Origin: Bradyrhizobium sp. 149
GTDB taxonomy: Bacteria; Pseudomonadota; Alphaproteobacteria; Rhizobiales; Xanthobacteraceae
Reading direction: 5' to 3'
Assembly: GCF_023073915.1 (NCBI RefSeq)
Contig: NZ_JADPKK010000005.1
Coordinates: 185,633-249,632, forward strand
Length of the DNA: 64,000 nucleotides
In this document: piece after piece, positions 27,359-37,109 of the stretch
Numbering within the stretch: position 1 is the stretch's first letter
Layout of the letters: the number at the start of each line of letters is the position of its first letter
Program-made: the position numbers and the translations under genes
The notes under the pieces: model-generated
Told to the model about the DNA's origin: nothing
The model's database searches: none
What the model saw: only the letters and a program-made list of their open reading frames with translations

Positions 27359-27738
27359 GCTGACATCCTTATAGCCCAACACCGCGCCGGGGTTAAGAAA
27401 CAGTCCTTCCGCTGAAATATCGTCCGAAAGTCGCAGTTCCGCGGCGCCGGCCGGCCGATTTTTAACGACGCGATAACCCTCTCATGCATTGACCAAAATT
27501 CGTGCGTGGGATGCGTCCTCATTTCCTTCTGCATGCAATCGGATACGATCCGGGAAATGATTCAAGACAGCGCGCAATTCTGCGCCATCTCGTTCTCCGG
27601 TGACGACGACGCGATGCGCCTGGCGCGCCCATCGGCGCTGCCGCGCCTTGCAAACAGGCAATAGGAGCCGCCTTCTTGCGGCCGCCAGACCGGGCGTCCA
27701 GCCGCCATGCCACCTAGGATTACTTTTTTTTCAGACAC
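27359..27738. other. Spacer between mepA and the GGDEF/EAL gene
   Basis: This 380-base divergent region has no clear gene. A 35-codon frame at 27557-27664 (MIQDSAQF...) lacks a good ribosome binding site and is not called. A run of eight T at about 27725-27732 follows GGATTAC but no stable stem precedes it. Promoters for both flanking genes must lie here. Confidence 0.5.
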
Positions 27739-29997
27739 TTGCTCCAAAACTGCGGTCGCTGGGTGCGACTGGGAAGAGTGAAGTTGAGTTTGGGGCCTCG
27801 AAGAACAAAAAGACGAAACGGAAGCGTGCTTGCTCACACCGGCCTGCACCCGCGCAAGCCGCGCTTTGCGCGCGCCCCTCATCCTCGGTCCGAACGCGAC
27901 GAAGTTCTGCGCAGCCGCGCCGAGGCGGAGGCCGCGATCGCGGAAGCGCGCAAATCCCATGAGCGCCTGCGCCAGGCCATCGAGATCCTGCCGCAAGACA
28001 TCGTGTTTCTCGATGCCGAGGGCCGCTACGTGCTCTGGAACAAGCAATACGCGGAGATCTATAGCAGGACCGCCGATCTGTTCGAGGAAGGCGCGCGCCT
28101 CGAGGATACGCTGCGCATCGGCGTCGCCCGCGGCGACTATCCCGAGGCTGCCGGCCACGAGGAAGAATGGATCGCCGAGCGGCTGCAAAAGCTCTATCAG
28201 CCCGGCGCGCGCCACGAGCAGAAGCTGGCGGACGGCCGCGTCATCCTGATCGACGAGCGGCTGACCGACGACGGCGGCGTCGTCGGTCTGCGCGTCGACA
28301 TCACCGAGTTGAAGCAGCGCGAGGCCTCGTTCCGCCTGCTGTTCGACGGCAATCCCGTCCCCATGATCGTCTGCGCGCTGGACGACGAGTGCATCCTCGG
28401 CGTCAACGATGCCGCGGTCGCCCATTACGGCTACAGCCGCGCCGAGTTCGAGCGGCTGAAAATCCGCTCCCTGCAGGCTTTCGACAGCGAGCCGCCCTGG
28501 AGCGTCGATACGACCGGCGAGGATCAGGCCGGGCGCACCTGGAAGCACGTCAAGGCCGACGGCGCTCTGATCGACCTTGCGATCTACTCGCGCGAACTGA
28601 CCTATGCCGAGCGGCCCGCGGTGCTGCTGGCGCTGATGGACATCACCGAGCGCAAGCGCGCCGAGGCGCGGCTCGCCTTCATGGCCCAGCATGACGGTCT
28701 GACCGGCCTGCCCAATCGCAATTTGCTGCGCCAGCGGGTCGACGAGATGCTGCTGCATAGCCGTCGTAGTACCGACAAGGTCGCCCTGCTGATGCTGGGG
28801 CTCGACAATTTCAAGGCGGTCAACGACACGCTGGGACACGCGGTCGGCGACAAGCTCTTGCGCGGCGTCGCCAAGCGGCTGCGCTCGACCTTGCGCGAGG
28901 ACGACGCGCTGGCGCGGCTGAACTCGGACGAGTTCGCGATCGTGCAGAGCGGCCTGACGCGCCCCGAGGACGCGGTGCTGCTGGCAAAACGCCTGCTGGA
29001 AGCCATCGCTGATCCCTATCTGCTCGACGGCCATTCGGTGGTGATCGGCGCCTCCATCGGCATCGCGATGGCGCCGGGCGACGGCGACGATTCCGAAAAG
29101 CTGCTCAAGAGCGCCGACATGGCCTTGTCGCGCGCCAAGCTGGATGCGCGCGGCACGTTTGCGTTCTTCGAGGCGGCGCTCGACGCCAGGGCACAGACCC
29201 GCCGCAAGATCGAGGTCGAGCTGCGCGACGCGATCCAGAACGACGTGCTGCGCCCCTATTACCAGCCGCTGATCGACCTCTCGAGCGGCCGCATCACCGG
29301 CTTCGAGGCGCTGGTGCGATGGCCGCATGCCGAGCGCGGCATGGTCTCGCCGGCCGAGTTCATTCCGGTCGCGGAAGAAACCGGGCTGATCAATCCGCTC
29401 GGTGGCCTGATGCTGCGCCGGGCCTGTCTCGATGCCGCGACCTGGCCGGACGACGTCCGCGTCGCCGTCAACCTGTCGCCGCTCCAGTTCCGCAGCGGCA
29501 ATCTGCTCTCCGTGGTGACCGATGCGCTGAAGCATTCCGGCCTGCCGCCGCGGCGGCTCGAGCTCGAGATCACCGAGACGCTGCTGCTCGAGAAGAGCGC
29601 CCAGGTGCTGGCGACGCTGCATGCGCTGCGCGCGCTCGGCGTGCGCATCTCGATGGACGATTTCGGCACCGGCTATTCCAGCCTCAGCTATTTGCGCAGC
29701 TTTCCCTTCGACAAGATCAAGATCGACCAGTCCTTCGTGCGCGATCTCGGCGCCAACCGCGAGGCCCAGGCGATTATCCGCTCCATCGTCAGCCTCGGCA
29801 AAGGCCTCGGCGTCATCATCACCGCCGAGGGCGTGGAGACCGAAGCCGAACTCAGCTGCCTTCGGGCCGAAGGCTGCGACGAGGGCCAGGGCTTTCTGTT
29901 CAGCAAGGCCCGTCCGAACATCGAGATCATCAGCCTGCTGGCGGCGCAGCGCGGCATCGATGGCGTGGACGACGAGGATGCCGCGCTGGTGGCCTAG
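27739..29997 (+). CDS. PAS-PAS-GGDEF-EAL protein, likely c-di-GMP phosphodiesterase
   Basis: Up to 752 residues, no membrane helix. Two PAS domains (about 75-190 and 200-315) are followed by a GGDEF domain (about 325-485) and an EAL domain (about 495-740). The GGDEF signature reads NSDEF at residues 395-399, so both glycines are lost and cyclase activity is doubtful. The EAL domain looks complete: EALVRW (E523), VAVNLSPLQF, LEITET, DDFGTGYSS, KIDQSFV and EGVET. It is therefore more likely to break c-di-GMP than make it, perhaps with the GGDEF domain as a GTP sensor. The true start is uncertain: ATG 27739 gives an odd basic leader, and GTG 27826 is an alternative. Confidence 0.88.
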   Translation: MLQNCGRWVRLGRVKLSLGPRRTKRRNGSVLAHTGLHPRKPRFARAPHPRSERDEVLRSRAEAEAAIAEARKSHERLRQAIEILPQDIVFLDAEGRYVLWNKQYAEIYSRTADLFEEGARLEDTLRIGVARGDYPEAAGHEEEWIAERLQKLYQPGARHEQKLADGRVILIDERLTDDGGVVGLRVDITELKQREASFRLLFDGNPVPMIVCALDDECILGVNDAAVAHYGYSRAEFERLKIRSLQAFDSEPPWSVDTTGEDQAGRTWKHVKADGALIDLAIYSRELTYAERPAVLLALMDITERKRAEARLAFMAQHDGLTGLPNRNLLRQRVDEMLLHSRRSTDKVALLMLGLDNFKAVNDTLGHAVGDKLLRGVAKRLRSTLREDDALARLNSDEFAIVQSGLTRPEDAVLLAKRLLEAIADPYLLDGHSVVIGASIGIAMAPGDGDDSEKLLKSADMALSRAKLDARGTFAFFEAALDARAQTRRKIEVELRDAIQNDVLRPYYQPLIDLSSGRITGFEALVRWPHAERGMVSPAEFIPVAEETGLINPLGGLMLRRACLDAATWPDDVRVAVNLSPLQFRSGNLLSVVTDALKHSGLPPRRLELEITETLLLEKSAQVLATLHALRALGVRISMDDFGTGYSSLSYLRSFPFDKIKIDQSFVRDLGANREAQAIIRSIVSLGKGLGVIITAEGVETEAELSCLRAEGCDEGQGFLFSKARPNIEIISLLAAQRGIDGVDDEDAALVA

Positions 29998-30041
29998 GAC
30001 GGGATATCCGCTTCCGTTCGGAGAATGGAGACCATCTCCGA

Positions 30042-31778
30042 TCAATATCCTGCCGCTAATCCCGAGTTGCGGCGTGGGTCGTTCGCACCATAGTAGCGGT
30101 TGATGCCGACCTGCTTGCCGTTCAGTGATGGCGCGCCGACGATGATGAGCGCGAGATGGTTCGCCGGTTGCGGCGGACCGAACTTGTGGCCCATACCTTC
30201 CAGGATCTTGCGCGTGTCCGGTGACAGCGCATAGGTTTCGACATTGGTCAGGTCCGGAAGCCATTGCTGGTGGATTCGCGGCATGTCGACCGCCTCCTGC
30301 GCGTTCATGTCGTAGTCGATCGCGTTGATCATGGTTTGCAGCACGGCCGTGATGATGCGGCTGCCGCCGGGCGTGCCCACCACCATGACAGTCTTGCCGT
30401 CCCTGGTCACGATGGTCGGGCTCATCGAGGAGAGTGGACGCTTGCCGGGAGCGATGGCGTTCGCCTCACCCTGCACTAAACCATAAAGATTCGGCACCCC
30501 GATCTTGGCGGTGAAGTCGTCCATTTCGTCGTTGAGCAGCACGCCAGTCTTGGCCGCCGTCACCTTGGCGCCGAACCAGTCGTTCAGCGTGTATGTCACC
30601 GAAACCGCGTTGCCGTCCTTGTCCGCGATGGAATAATGCGTGGTGTTGCTGCCCTCGTGCGGCGCGACGCCGGGCTTGATCTCCTTGGAGACGCCGGCCT
30701 TGTTCGGATCGATCACGGCTCGGATATTGCTCGCGTATTTCTTGTCGAGCAGGCGATCGAGCGGATTTTTCACGAAATCGGGATCGCCGAGATAGCTGTT
30801 GCGGTCGACGTAAGCGTGGCGCATGGCTTCGATCTGCACGTGCACGGCCTGCGCGGAGTGGTAGCCCAGCTCTTTGAGCGGATAGCCTTCCAGGACGTTC
30901 AGGATCTCGCAGATAACGACGCCGCCCGAGCTCGGGGGAGGCGCGGAAATCACGTGGTATCCGCGATAGTCGCATTCGACCGGTGCGAGCTCACGCGTTT
31001 TGTAGCCGTCAAGGTCGTCCTGCGTCAGCAGGCCCTTGCCTGCCTGGCTCGATGCCACGATCGCGGAGCCGACCCAGCCCTTGTAGAAGCCGTCGGTGCC
31101 TTTGCTGCTGATCTCGCGCAATGTCTTGGCGAGTTCGGGCTGCACCAGCTTGTCACCCGCCTGGAACGGCTGACCGTTGTTGAGGAAGATGGCGCCCGAT
31201 GCGGGGTCGTCCTGAAAATCCGCAGTGGCAGTGCGCAACAACTCGATGTCGCCCTGGTCCAGCGTAAACCCCTGCTCGGCGAGTTGGACCGCGGGAGCAA
31301 GCAGGTCGGCGCGCTTCATGGTGCCGTATTTTTCGCGCGCATATTCCATACCCGAGACGGATCCTGGCACGCCCACCGCGAGGTGCCCCTTGGTCGAGAG
31401 CCCCTTGATGACGTTGCCGTCCTTGTCGAGATACATGTTCGCGGTCGCACCTTTGGGCGCCGTCTCGCGGAAATCGAGAAAGGTCTTGCGGCCGTCGGCG
31501 AGCTGCACTGTCATGAAGCCGCCACCGCCGAGATTGCCGGCTGCCGGGTAGACGACTGCCAAAGCATAGCCCACCGCTACTGCGGCATCGACCGCATTTC
31601 CGCCACGCTTGAGCACATCCACGCCCACTTGGGTAGCCAGATGCTGCGCGGACACCACCATGCCGTTTTCAGAGGCGACCGGCGCCACCGAGGCCGCGCG
31701 TGCCGGGCTGAACGTCAGGAGGCTGACCGATACCATCGCGGCGACGATCGACCGCAGGTTTGTTGGTGTTTTGGACAC
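30042..31778 (-). CDS. ggt: Gamma-glutamyltransferase
   Basis: A 578-residue exported Ntn hydrolase that cleaves gamma-glutamyl bonds of glutathione and similar compounds. The signal peptide ends near SPARA. The self-processing site is GSNTTHYSIADKDGNAVSVT, where the first Thr of TTHYS becomes the nucleophile of the small subunit. PLSSMSPTIV and GTPGGSRIIT form the substrate pocket. The start is set at GTG 31778 because GAGGAG lies 8 bases before it; an upstream in-frame ATG at 31832 would overlap the flavoprotein gene. It follows that gene by 50 bases on the same strand. Confidence 0.92.
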   Translation of the reverse strand: MSKTPTNLRSIVAAMVSVSLLTFSPARAASVAPVASENGMVVSAQHLATQVGVDVLKRGGNAVDAAVAVGYALAVVYPAAGNLGGGGFMTVQLADGRKTFLDFRETAPKGATANMYLDKDGNVIKGLSTKGHLAVGVPGSVSGMEYAREKYGTMKRADLLAPAVQLAEQGFTLDQGDIELLRTATADFQDDPASGAIFLNNGQPFQAGDKLVQPELAKTLREISSKGTDGFYKGWVGSAIVASSQAGKGLLTQDDLDGYKTRELAPVECDYRGYHVISAPPPSSGGVVICEILNVLEGYPLKELGYHSAQAVHVQIEAMRHAYVDRNSYLGDPDFVKNPLDRLLDKKYASNIRAVIDPNKAGVSKEIKPGVAPHEGSNTTHYSIADKDGNAVSVTYTLNDWFGAKVTAAKTGVLLNDEMDDFTAKIGVPNLYGLVQGEANAIAPGKRPLSSMSPTIVTRDGKTVMVVGTPGGSRIITAVLQTMINAIDYDMNAQEAVDMPRIHQQWLPDLTNVETYALSPDTRKILEGMGHKFGPPQPANHLALIIVGAPSLNGKQVGINRYYGANDPRRNSGLAAGY

Positions 31779-31828
31779 GGCGAACACTCCTCGGGGCTGG
31801 GGCGGTGAGGCCGCCACACATTGTTGTC

Positions 31829-32989
31829 TCAAACGGATGGGCCACTCGCAAGGATCGCCTTGCCAACATCCTCGTAATGCGTGTCGCGCGCCTGGATCTG
31901 CTGGGTGATGGCGTGCATGTCGCGAAACCGGCGCTCGAAGGGGTTGCTGCGGAACACCGCGGTCGCACCCGCCATGTGATAGGCGGTGTCGACCACTTTT
32001 GCCGATTGCTGGATGGTCCAGGTTGCGGCGAGGCGAACCGCGGTGCGATGCGCTGCGCCGAGTTCACCAGTCGTGGTGAGGTCGCGCCACATCGCATTCG
32101 CCGTGACATAGAGATAGGCGCGCGCAGCGCGCAGATCGCCCTCGGTGCGGCCGATCAGGCCCTGAACCGCCTGGTTGTCGCGCATGGCGCTTGCCGCAAG
32201 CGATTGGTGTTTTGCGCGCGAAAGCGCGATCGCAGCATTCAGCGAGGCACGCGCGACGCCGAGCGAGATCGCCGCAAAGCCGAGGCTGAAGGTCGAACCG
32301 GTGCCGATCCTGTAGAGCGGGCCTTTCTCGCGCAGCGCGGACGGCACGTCACGAAACGCCGTGAAGCGCTCGGGGATGAACAGGTCGCTCACCTCGTATG
32401 AGTCCGTACCGGTGCCGGCGAGCCCGATCGCCTGCCAGACGTCGTGCAGCACGGCACTCGTCGCAGGAAACAAAATGGTGCGCACCTCCACCGACCCGTC
32501 GGCATTCTTGCGCGGCGAGCCGTCGGTCCCGACGATGCGGACATGCGCCCCCAGCCAGCTCGCCTGCCGCGAGCCCGAGGCGAAATCCCAGCGCGCGGTG
32601 ACGCGATAGCCGCCCTCGACCGCCCGCGCCTCATGCGCGATCGCGCCCCAGGCGAGGATGCCGGGCGCCGTATTGAAGATCTCCTGCGCGGTGTCGCGCT
32701 CGAGCGAAGCAGCGATCATCGCGCAGACCGTACACTGGCCGAGACACCAGGCGGTGGAGGCATCCGCTTTCGCGATCTCCTCCAGCATCTGCATGAAGGC
32801 TTCGGGCGCGGCCTCTGCGCCGCCGAGGCTTTGCGGCAGCAGCGCGCGGTAGAGCCCGTTCTCGATCAGCGCGGCGACGACCGCCGGCGTCAGCCGCCGC
32901 GTCCGCTCGATCTCGTCAGCCTCGCTTGCAATGAGCGGCGCAAGTGCGCGGGCACGTTCGACGAGGCCAACTCCGGGAGTTGCGTTCAT
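31829..32989 (-). CDS. Acyl-CoA dehydrogenase family flavoprotein (HsaA/DszC-like)
   Basis: A 386-residue flavoprotein with the acyl-CoA dehydrogenase fold: an N-terminal helical domain, a middle beta domain (ARWDFASGSRQASWLG) and a type-2 C-terminal helical domain (ACAD_C2). The catalytic Glu of true dehydrogenases is not evident, and the closest named relatives are reduced-flavin-dependent monooxygenases such as HsaA and DszC. The substrate is unknown. It lies just upstream of ggt and may share its transcript. The joint role is unclear. Confidence 0.82.
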   Translation of the reverse strand: MNATPGVGLVERARALAPLIASEADEIERTRRLTPAVVAALIENGLYRALLPQSLGGAEAAPEAFMQMLEEIAKADASTAWCLGQCTVCAMIAASLERDTAQEIFNTAPGILAWGAIAHEARAVEGGYRVTARWDFASGSRQASWLGAHVRIVGTDGSPRKNADGSVEVRTILFPATSAVLHDVWQAIGLAGTGTDSYEVSDLFIPERFTAFRDVPSALREKGPLYRIGTGSTFSLGFAAISLGVARASLNAAIALSRAKHQSLAASAMRDNQAVQGLIGRTEGDLRAARAYLYVTANAMWRDLTTTGELGAAHRTAVRLAATWTIQQSAKVVDTAYHMAGATAVFRSNPFERRFRDMHAITQQIQARDTHYEDVGKAILASGPSV

Positions 32990-33248
32990 GCGCGTTTCCT
33001 CGCCCCTTCTGTCGTGAGCGGTAAGAGACGCGATGGTGGTCTATTTGGCGGTGAGGATCAAGCTGGTGCGACCGTCATTCGGGATCGCCAAACGCGAAGC
33101 GCGGAATCCAGAGATGATGGCGCAAGCTCCCGGAAGCTCGCGCCGGCCCAAGAAACAAGTCCGGCCTTCCGGAAGTTATCGTCTTCCAGAAGAACATGAT
33201 AGTCTTCCAAGCTAGGCAGCGATTTAGGCCTCCGACCGGCAGCGGCAA

Positions 33249-34649
33249 ATGTCCTCGCCTGATGACCAAACGAAACGTGCTGACGCAGCCCGCCGGGGTC
33301 GGAGAAGGGGCAAGACCCTACTGCTGATCTTGGCCATTGGATTTCTCGTTTTCGCAGCCGCTGCGGGCACGCTGTATTATGCGCTGCGGCCGATAACTCT
33401 CCGGATTGCCGTCGGACCGCCGGGAAGCAACGATCACAAGGTGATCGAGGCGATGACCGAGGCCTTTGCCAACGAGAGCAGGACCGTGAGGCTGTCTCCC
33501 ATCGCGACTGCCGGGGCGGCCGAAGCTCTCGCTCTGCTCGGTGCCGGCAAGGCCGATCTCGCGGTCGGTCGCGGCGATCTGGAGATGCCGGCGGACGCGC
33601 AAACAGTCGTCATCTTGCGCAAGAACTTCGTCGTGCTGTGGTCTTCTTCGGGACTCGCGGGCAAGGGCTCCAAACGCAAGCCTGCGCCGAAGATCAAGGA
33701 GATCGCCGATCTCGAAGGCCGCAAGGTGGGGGTGATCGGTGCGACTGCGGCGAACGCCGTGTTGCTGAAGGTGATCCTGAGCGCCGCCGGCGTGGCGCCG
33801 GACAAGGTCACGGTTGCCCAGTTCGGCACGGGGCAAATCGACGAACTGGCGCGCGATGCGACCCTCGACGCCTACATGGCGGTCGGTCCGCTCGACAGCA
33901 AGATAACCGCCGACGCGGTCGCCGCGACCGCCCGGACGCGTGGCGAGCCGAAATTCCTCGCGATCGACGCGTCGGAAGCCATCGCCCTGAAGCACCCGCG
34001 TTATGAATCGGAGGAAATTCCCCCAAGCATTTTCAATGCGAGTCCAGCCTGGCCGGATGACAAGGTCGAGACCGTCAGTGTCAGTCATTTGATCGTCGCA
34101 CGGAAAGCCTTGTCCGAAACGACGGTGGCGGCGTTTTACCGCCAGCAATTCGCGCTCCGGCAGGCCATCGCCAGGCAAGTGCCTGGCGCTGCGCAAATCA
34201 CCAAGCCGGACACCGAGAAAGAAGCCGAGCTGCCGGTCCACCGGGGAGCGGCCGCCGTGATCGACGGGACTGAACGAACCTTCCTCGACCGATACGGCGA
34301 CTATTTCTGGTGTGCGCTTCTGCTTCTCTCCGGCATTGGTTCGGCCGGCGCCTGGCTGCGTCAATATCTAAACCGGGATGAGAGGGACGAGAACACCAGC
34401 CATCGCAACAGAATTCTGGCCCTGGTTTCTAAGGTGCGCACCGCGGAGTTCGACCACGAGCTGCTGGCCATGCAGCAGGAGGTCGACTCCATCATCGAGG
34501 AAACGCTCAAATGCTACGATGACGGCGCCATCGAGGAGGAGGAACTGGCAGCCTTCGGCCTGGTGCTCGAATTATTCGATCATGCCCTCGTCGAGAGGCG
34601 CTCAGGTTTGCAAACGGCTCCCTCGAACGTGCTCGCCGCGCGCCGCTAG
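33249..34649 (+). CDS. Membrane-anchored TAXI-family solute-binding protein
   Basis: A 466-residue protein. A basic leader (RRGRRRGK) and a membrane helix (about residues 23-46) precede a TAXI-type TRAP solute-binding domain (about 50-330: ITLRIAVGPPGSND, LGAGKADLAVGRGDLEMP, LEGRKVGVIGATAANAVLLKVI). A second helix follows (YFWCALLLLSGIGSAGAWL, about 350-370). A cytosolic helical tail is rich in Glu. Ordinary TAXI proteins are soluble and work with a TRAP membrane subunit; here both ends are anchored and no TRAP permease gene is nearby. It may be a ligand sensor; that is inference. Confidence 0.8.
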   Translation: MSSPDDQTKRADAARRGRRRGKTLLLILAIGFLVFAAAAGTLYYALRPITLRIAVGPPGSNDHKVIEAMTEAFANESRTVRLSPIATAGAAEALALLGAGKADLAVGRGDLEMPADAQTVVILRKNFVVLWSSSGLAGKGSKRKPAPKIKEIADLEGRKVGVIGATAANAVLLKVILSAAGVAPDKVTVAQFGTGQIDELARDATLDAYMAVGPLDSKITADAVAATARTRGEPKFLAIDASEAIALKHPRYESEEIPPSIFNASPAWPDDKVETVSVSHLIVARKALSETTVAAFYRQQFALRQAIARQVPGAAQITKPDTEKEAELPVHRGAAAVIDGTERTFLDRYGDYFWCALLLLSGIGSAGAWLRQYLNRDERDENTSHRNRILALVSKVRTAEFDHELLAMQQEVDSIIEETLKCYDDGAIEEEELAAFGLVLELFDHALVERRSGLQTAPSNVLAARR

Positions 34650-34734
34650 GCGATACCGGCTTTTGCATCCTAGCTTCGCTCCACAGCTTCGGGCGGGGTA
34701 GCTCGTCCCAAGCGGGTTGGCGCGATTGCAAGCT

Positions 34735-35691
34735 TCATCTCTCGACATCCTGACCGGCTTCGGCGACCACGTCGTCCCATGAAGGTCGCGATGTGAAGAC
34801 CTCGGACAAGAACTTGGTGAAGCTCGTCACGTTGGGATTGCCGCGTCTGCTTTCCGGCCACAATGCGGTGATGTGAGTCCTCGGAACGGCGAAATTCTGC
34901 AGCACCGGCACGAGCTCCTTTCGCCGCACGTAGGGGGCCGCGACATAGGTGGGCGTGATGCCGATGCCGCCACCGGACGCAATGATCATGGCGACGGCAT
35001 CGCTGACATCGGTGATGATCGTGGCATCGGGAATGAGCTCGATCGAGCGGTCGCCGACGATAAAGGGCCACCGGAAAATCTGCCCCGAGCTCTGGAAGCG
35101 AAAGTTTACGCAGTCATGGTTGACCAGTTCGTCCGGGGTAAGGGGCGTTCCGCGCCGGGCCAGATAGTCCGGAGACGCGAAAGCGCAGATGCGGTGAGGC
35201 GCGAGTTGCCGTGAGATGAGCCGGGAATCGGCAAGCTCGCCGACGCGGATCGCCACATCGATCCCCTCTTCGATAAGATCGACGAAGTGGTCGCCGAGCC
35301 GCAAGTCGATCGCAAGTTTTGGATAGCGACTGCGAAAGCGCGGCAAGGCCGCGGCGAGAATGTGGGTGCCGATCGGCAAAGGCGCTGCAATCCTCAAGAC
35401 ACCGGCGGGTTCGGACCGCGCCGCAGCTGCCGCCTGTTCGATCGCATCCGCTTCCCGCAGAAGCCGCAGTGTCCGCTCGTGGAGATCGCGGCCTTCCGAG
35501 GTCAAGGTGAGCGAGCGGGTGGTTCGGCTGAACAGGCGGAGGCCAAGACGCTGCTCCAGCCTTTGAACGCTCTTGCTGACAGCGGAAGGCGAGACGCCGA
35601 GAGCGCGAGCGGCGGCGGTATAGCTGCCAAGGGAGCCAGAGCGGGCGAAGGCGATCAGGCCGGTCAGTCGGTCAAGGCTGATTTGTTCCAT
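34735..35691 (-). CDS. LysR family transcriptional regulator
   Basis: A 318-residue regulator with an N-terminal winged helix-turn-helix (residues 5-65, [21 protein letters not shown]) and a periplasmic-binding-like effector domain (about 92-295). It falls in the CrgA/DmlR-like group. It is divergent from the SDR gene 111 bases away, with an inverted repeat between them. LysR proteins usually control the gene facing them, so the SDR gene is the likely target. The longer open frame upstream runs antisense to the SDR gene and is not used. Confidence 0.92.
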   Translation of the reverse strand: MEQISLDRLTGLIAFARSGSLGSYTAAARALGVSPSAVSKSVQRLEQRLGLRLFSRTTRSLTLTSEGRDLHERTLRLLREADAIEQAAAAARSEPAGVLRIAAPLPIGTHILAAALPRFRSRYPKLAIDLRLGDHFVDLIEEGIDVAIRVGELADSRLISRQLAPHRICAFASPDYLARRGTPLTPDELVNHDCVNFRFQSSGQIFRWPFIVGDRSIELIPDATIITDVSDAVAMIIASGGGIGITPTYVAAPYVRRKELVPVLQNFAVPRTHITALWPESRRGNPNVTSFTKFLSEVFTSRPSWDDVVAEAGQDVER

Positions 35692-35708
35692 GGCGGCATA
35701 ATAGAGCG

Positions 35709-35727
35709 GATAATGAGCCGGATTATC
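35709..35727. promoter_or_regulatory. Candidate LysR-type operator
   Basis: GATAAT (35709-35714) and ATTATC (35722-35727) form a perfect inverted repeat with a 7-base centre, in the LysR/SDR divergent region. It contains a T-N11-A arrangement as in LysR boxes and lies just upstream of the LysR start. Confidence 0.4.
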
Positions 35728-35802
35728 AAGCAGAACCGATGCATCTAAGTTGCGTTTCATCGGCCGCGCGTTGGGCGCTGCCCCGTGAAAGGACTGCCTC
35801 CC

Positions 35803-36537
35803 ATGACCGATTTTGCCTCCAGCTCGCTTAGGGATCGCAGCGTCGTCATCTTCGGTGGCACCTCGGGAATTGGCCTTGCCGCCGCCCAACAGGCCCACGC
35901 TGCCGGTGCCAAGGTCATAATTATCGGGCTCGGTGCCGCGGGAGCTGAGCGGATTGCCGCCGAGAACGGGTTCGCTGGTTGGCGCTCCGCCGATGTGACC
36001 AAACCCGAAACGATCGCCGCCGCACTGGCCGATATCCCCCATGTCGATCATCTCGTTCTGCTTGCCGGCAGCTTCGTCGCGGGCAAGGTACTTGCGACAG
36101 ACGTCGATTATTTGCGACGCGCTTTCGATGAGCGCATCTGGGCGGCCGTTCATGCCCTGCGCAGCCTCGGAAGCCGAATGGCCGCCGATGGATCGGTCAC
36201 TTTCATTTCCGGAGCTTTGGCGGATCGACCAAACGCATACGGCACCGCCGTGCTCGCCGCCGCCTCGGCGGCTATGGAAGCCTTCGCCCGTGGCCTTGTC
36301 CTGGAGTTGGCCCCGCTCCGCGTGAACACGTTGTCGCCTGGAACGATCGATACGCCTCTGCTCGCGCGCACGCTCGGCGACGGCCGCGACGCTTATGTGG
36401 CGGCTCTCGAAGACAAGCTGCCGCTGCACCGTCTCGGCACGGCGCAGGAAGCGGGCAACGCAGTGGTCTTCCTGATGAGCAATCGCTTCATGAACGGCGA
36501 GACGCTTCACATCGATGGCGGTGCCCGTCTCGTCTGA
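35803..36537 (+). CDS. SDR family protein with degenerate catalytic motif
   Basis: A 244-residue short-chain dehydrogenase/reductase fold. The cofactor loop [11 protein letters not shown] (about residues 19-29) is intact, as are the acidic strand SADVTKPE and the later [15 protein letters not shown]. The active-site YxxxK is not: the region reads [16 protein letters not shown] (146-161), and aligning the helix that normally carries Lys puts Leu151 and Ser155 at the Tyr and Lys positions. It could use a different mechanism or be a binding protein. ATG 35803 (MTDFAS) is preferred over 35785. It is divergent from the LysR gene. Confidence 0.85.
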   Translation: MTDFASSSLRDRSVVIFGGTSGIGLAAAQQAHAAGAKVIIIGLGAAGAERIAAENGFAGWRSADVTKPETIAAALADIPHVDHLVLLAGSFVAGKVLATDVDYLRRAFDERIWAAVHALRSLGSRMAADGSVTFISGALADRPNAYGTAVLAAASAAMEAFARGLVLELAPLRVNTLSPGTIDTPLLARTLGDGRDAYVAALEDKLPLHRLGTAQEAGNAVVFLMSNRFMNGETLHIDGGARLV

Positions 36538-36664
36538 TTATTTGGAGCATGGAGTATGGCGTGTGGCGTCAAAATCGACGTCACAGGCGCGAGGGCGAGG
36601 CGATGCCTTCATGAGAACATGCTGACGGAGTCGGCTCGGACTCGCCGCAAAGAGGAAACAAGAG

Positions 36665-37042
36665 ATGAATGCCAACGAATTCGAGTTCGACCACTTGCTC
36701 CGCTCGAACCTGGAGCGGGTGTTCAATGAGCGCGACGGAAGCAAGCGAAACGATGCGATCGCTGAGCTATTCGTTGAGAATCCGGTGATGTACGAACCTG
36801 CGAACATTATAAGGGGCCGCGCAGAGATATCACGCGTTGCAGGAGCGCTGTTGGAGCAATTCGGTCCCACCTTCACCTTCGTTCCCCAAGGCGTAGCGGT
36901 CGGGCATCACGGAATAGGCCATCTCACCTGGACAGCCGGTCCGAAGGACGGCCCGATCGCGGTCACCGGCGCCGACGTTGCCGAGGTGGAAGACGGCAGA
37001 ATCTCGCGCTTGTGGGTGATGTTGAATCCACCAGCTGGATGA
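36665..37042 (+). CDS. Nuclear transport factor 2 (SnoaL-like) family protein
   Basis: A 125-residue cone-shaped NTF2-like protein with the pattern FNERDGSKRNDAIAELFVENPVMYEP, then the RGRAEISRVAGALLEQF helix, and the beta sheet ending VEDGRISRLWVMLN. Members act as small hydrolases, isomerases or binding proteins; no active-site set can be assigned. It follows the SDR gene on the same strand by about 130 bases and could share its regulation. Confidence 0.8.
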   Translation: MNANEFEFDHLLRSNLERVFNERDGSKRNDAIAELFVENPVMYEPANIIRGRAEISRVAGALLEQFGPTFTFVPQGVAVGHHGIGHLTWTAGPKDGPIAVTGADVAEVEDGRISRLWVMLNPPAG

Positions 37043-37081
37043 AGGTAATCGGGCGCTCGCGAAGTGTTGGATTGGTCCATT

Positions 37082-37109
37082 AGGTCGTCGCGGCCCAGCG
37101 CGACGACCT
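37082..37109. terminator. Perfect 11-bp hairpin after the NTF2-like gene
   Basis: AGGTCGTCGCG (37082-37092) pairs with CGCGACGACCT (37099-37109) around GCCCAG, 40 bases after the NTF2-like stop. There is only a short T run, so it is a probable but not typical intrinsic terminator. Confidence 0.55.

Noticed and set aside
27557..27664. 35-codon frame MIQDSAQF...
   Set aside because: Badly spaced ribosome site, no recognisable peptide, and it lies in a promoter region; left as part of the spacer.
27562..30264. 900-codon open frame on the minus strand
   Set aside because: It is wholly antisense to the PAS-GGDEF-EAL gene. In GC-rich DNA the opposite strand of a real gene is often open, and this translation shows no domain.
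34735..36510. 591-codon form of the LysR gene
   Set aside because: The first 270 codons run antisense to the SDR gene; the helix-turn-helix starts right after ATG 35691.
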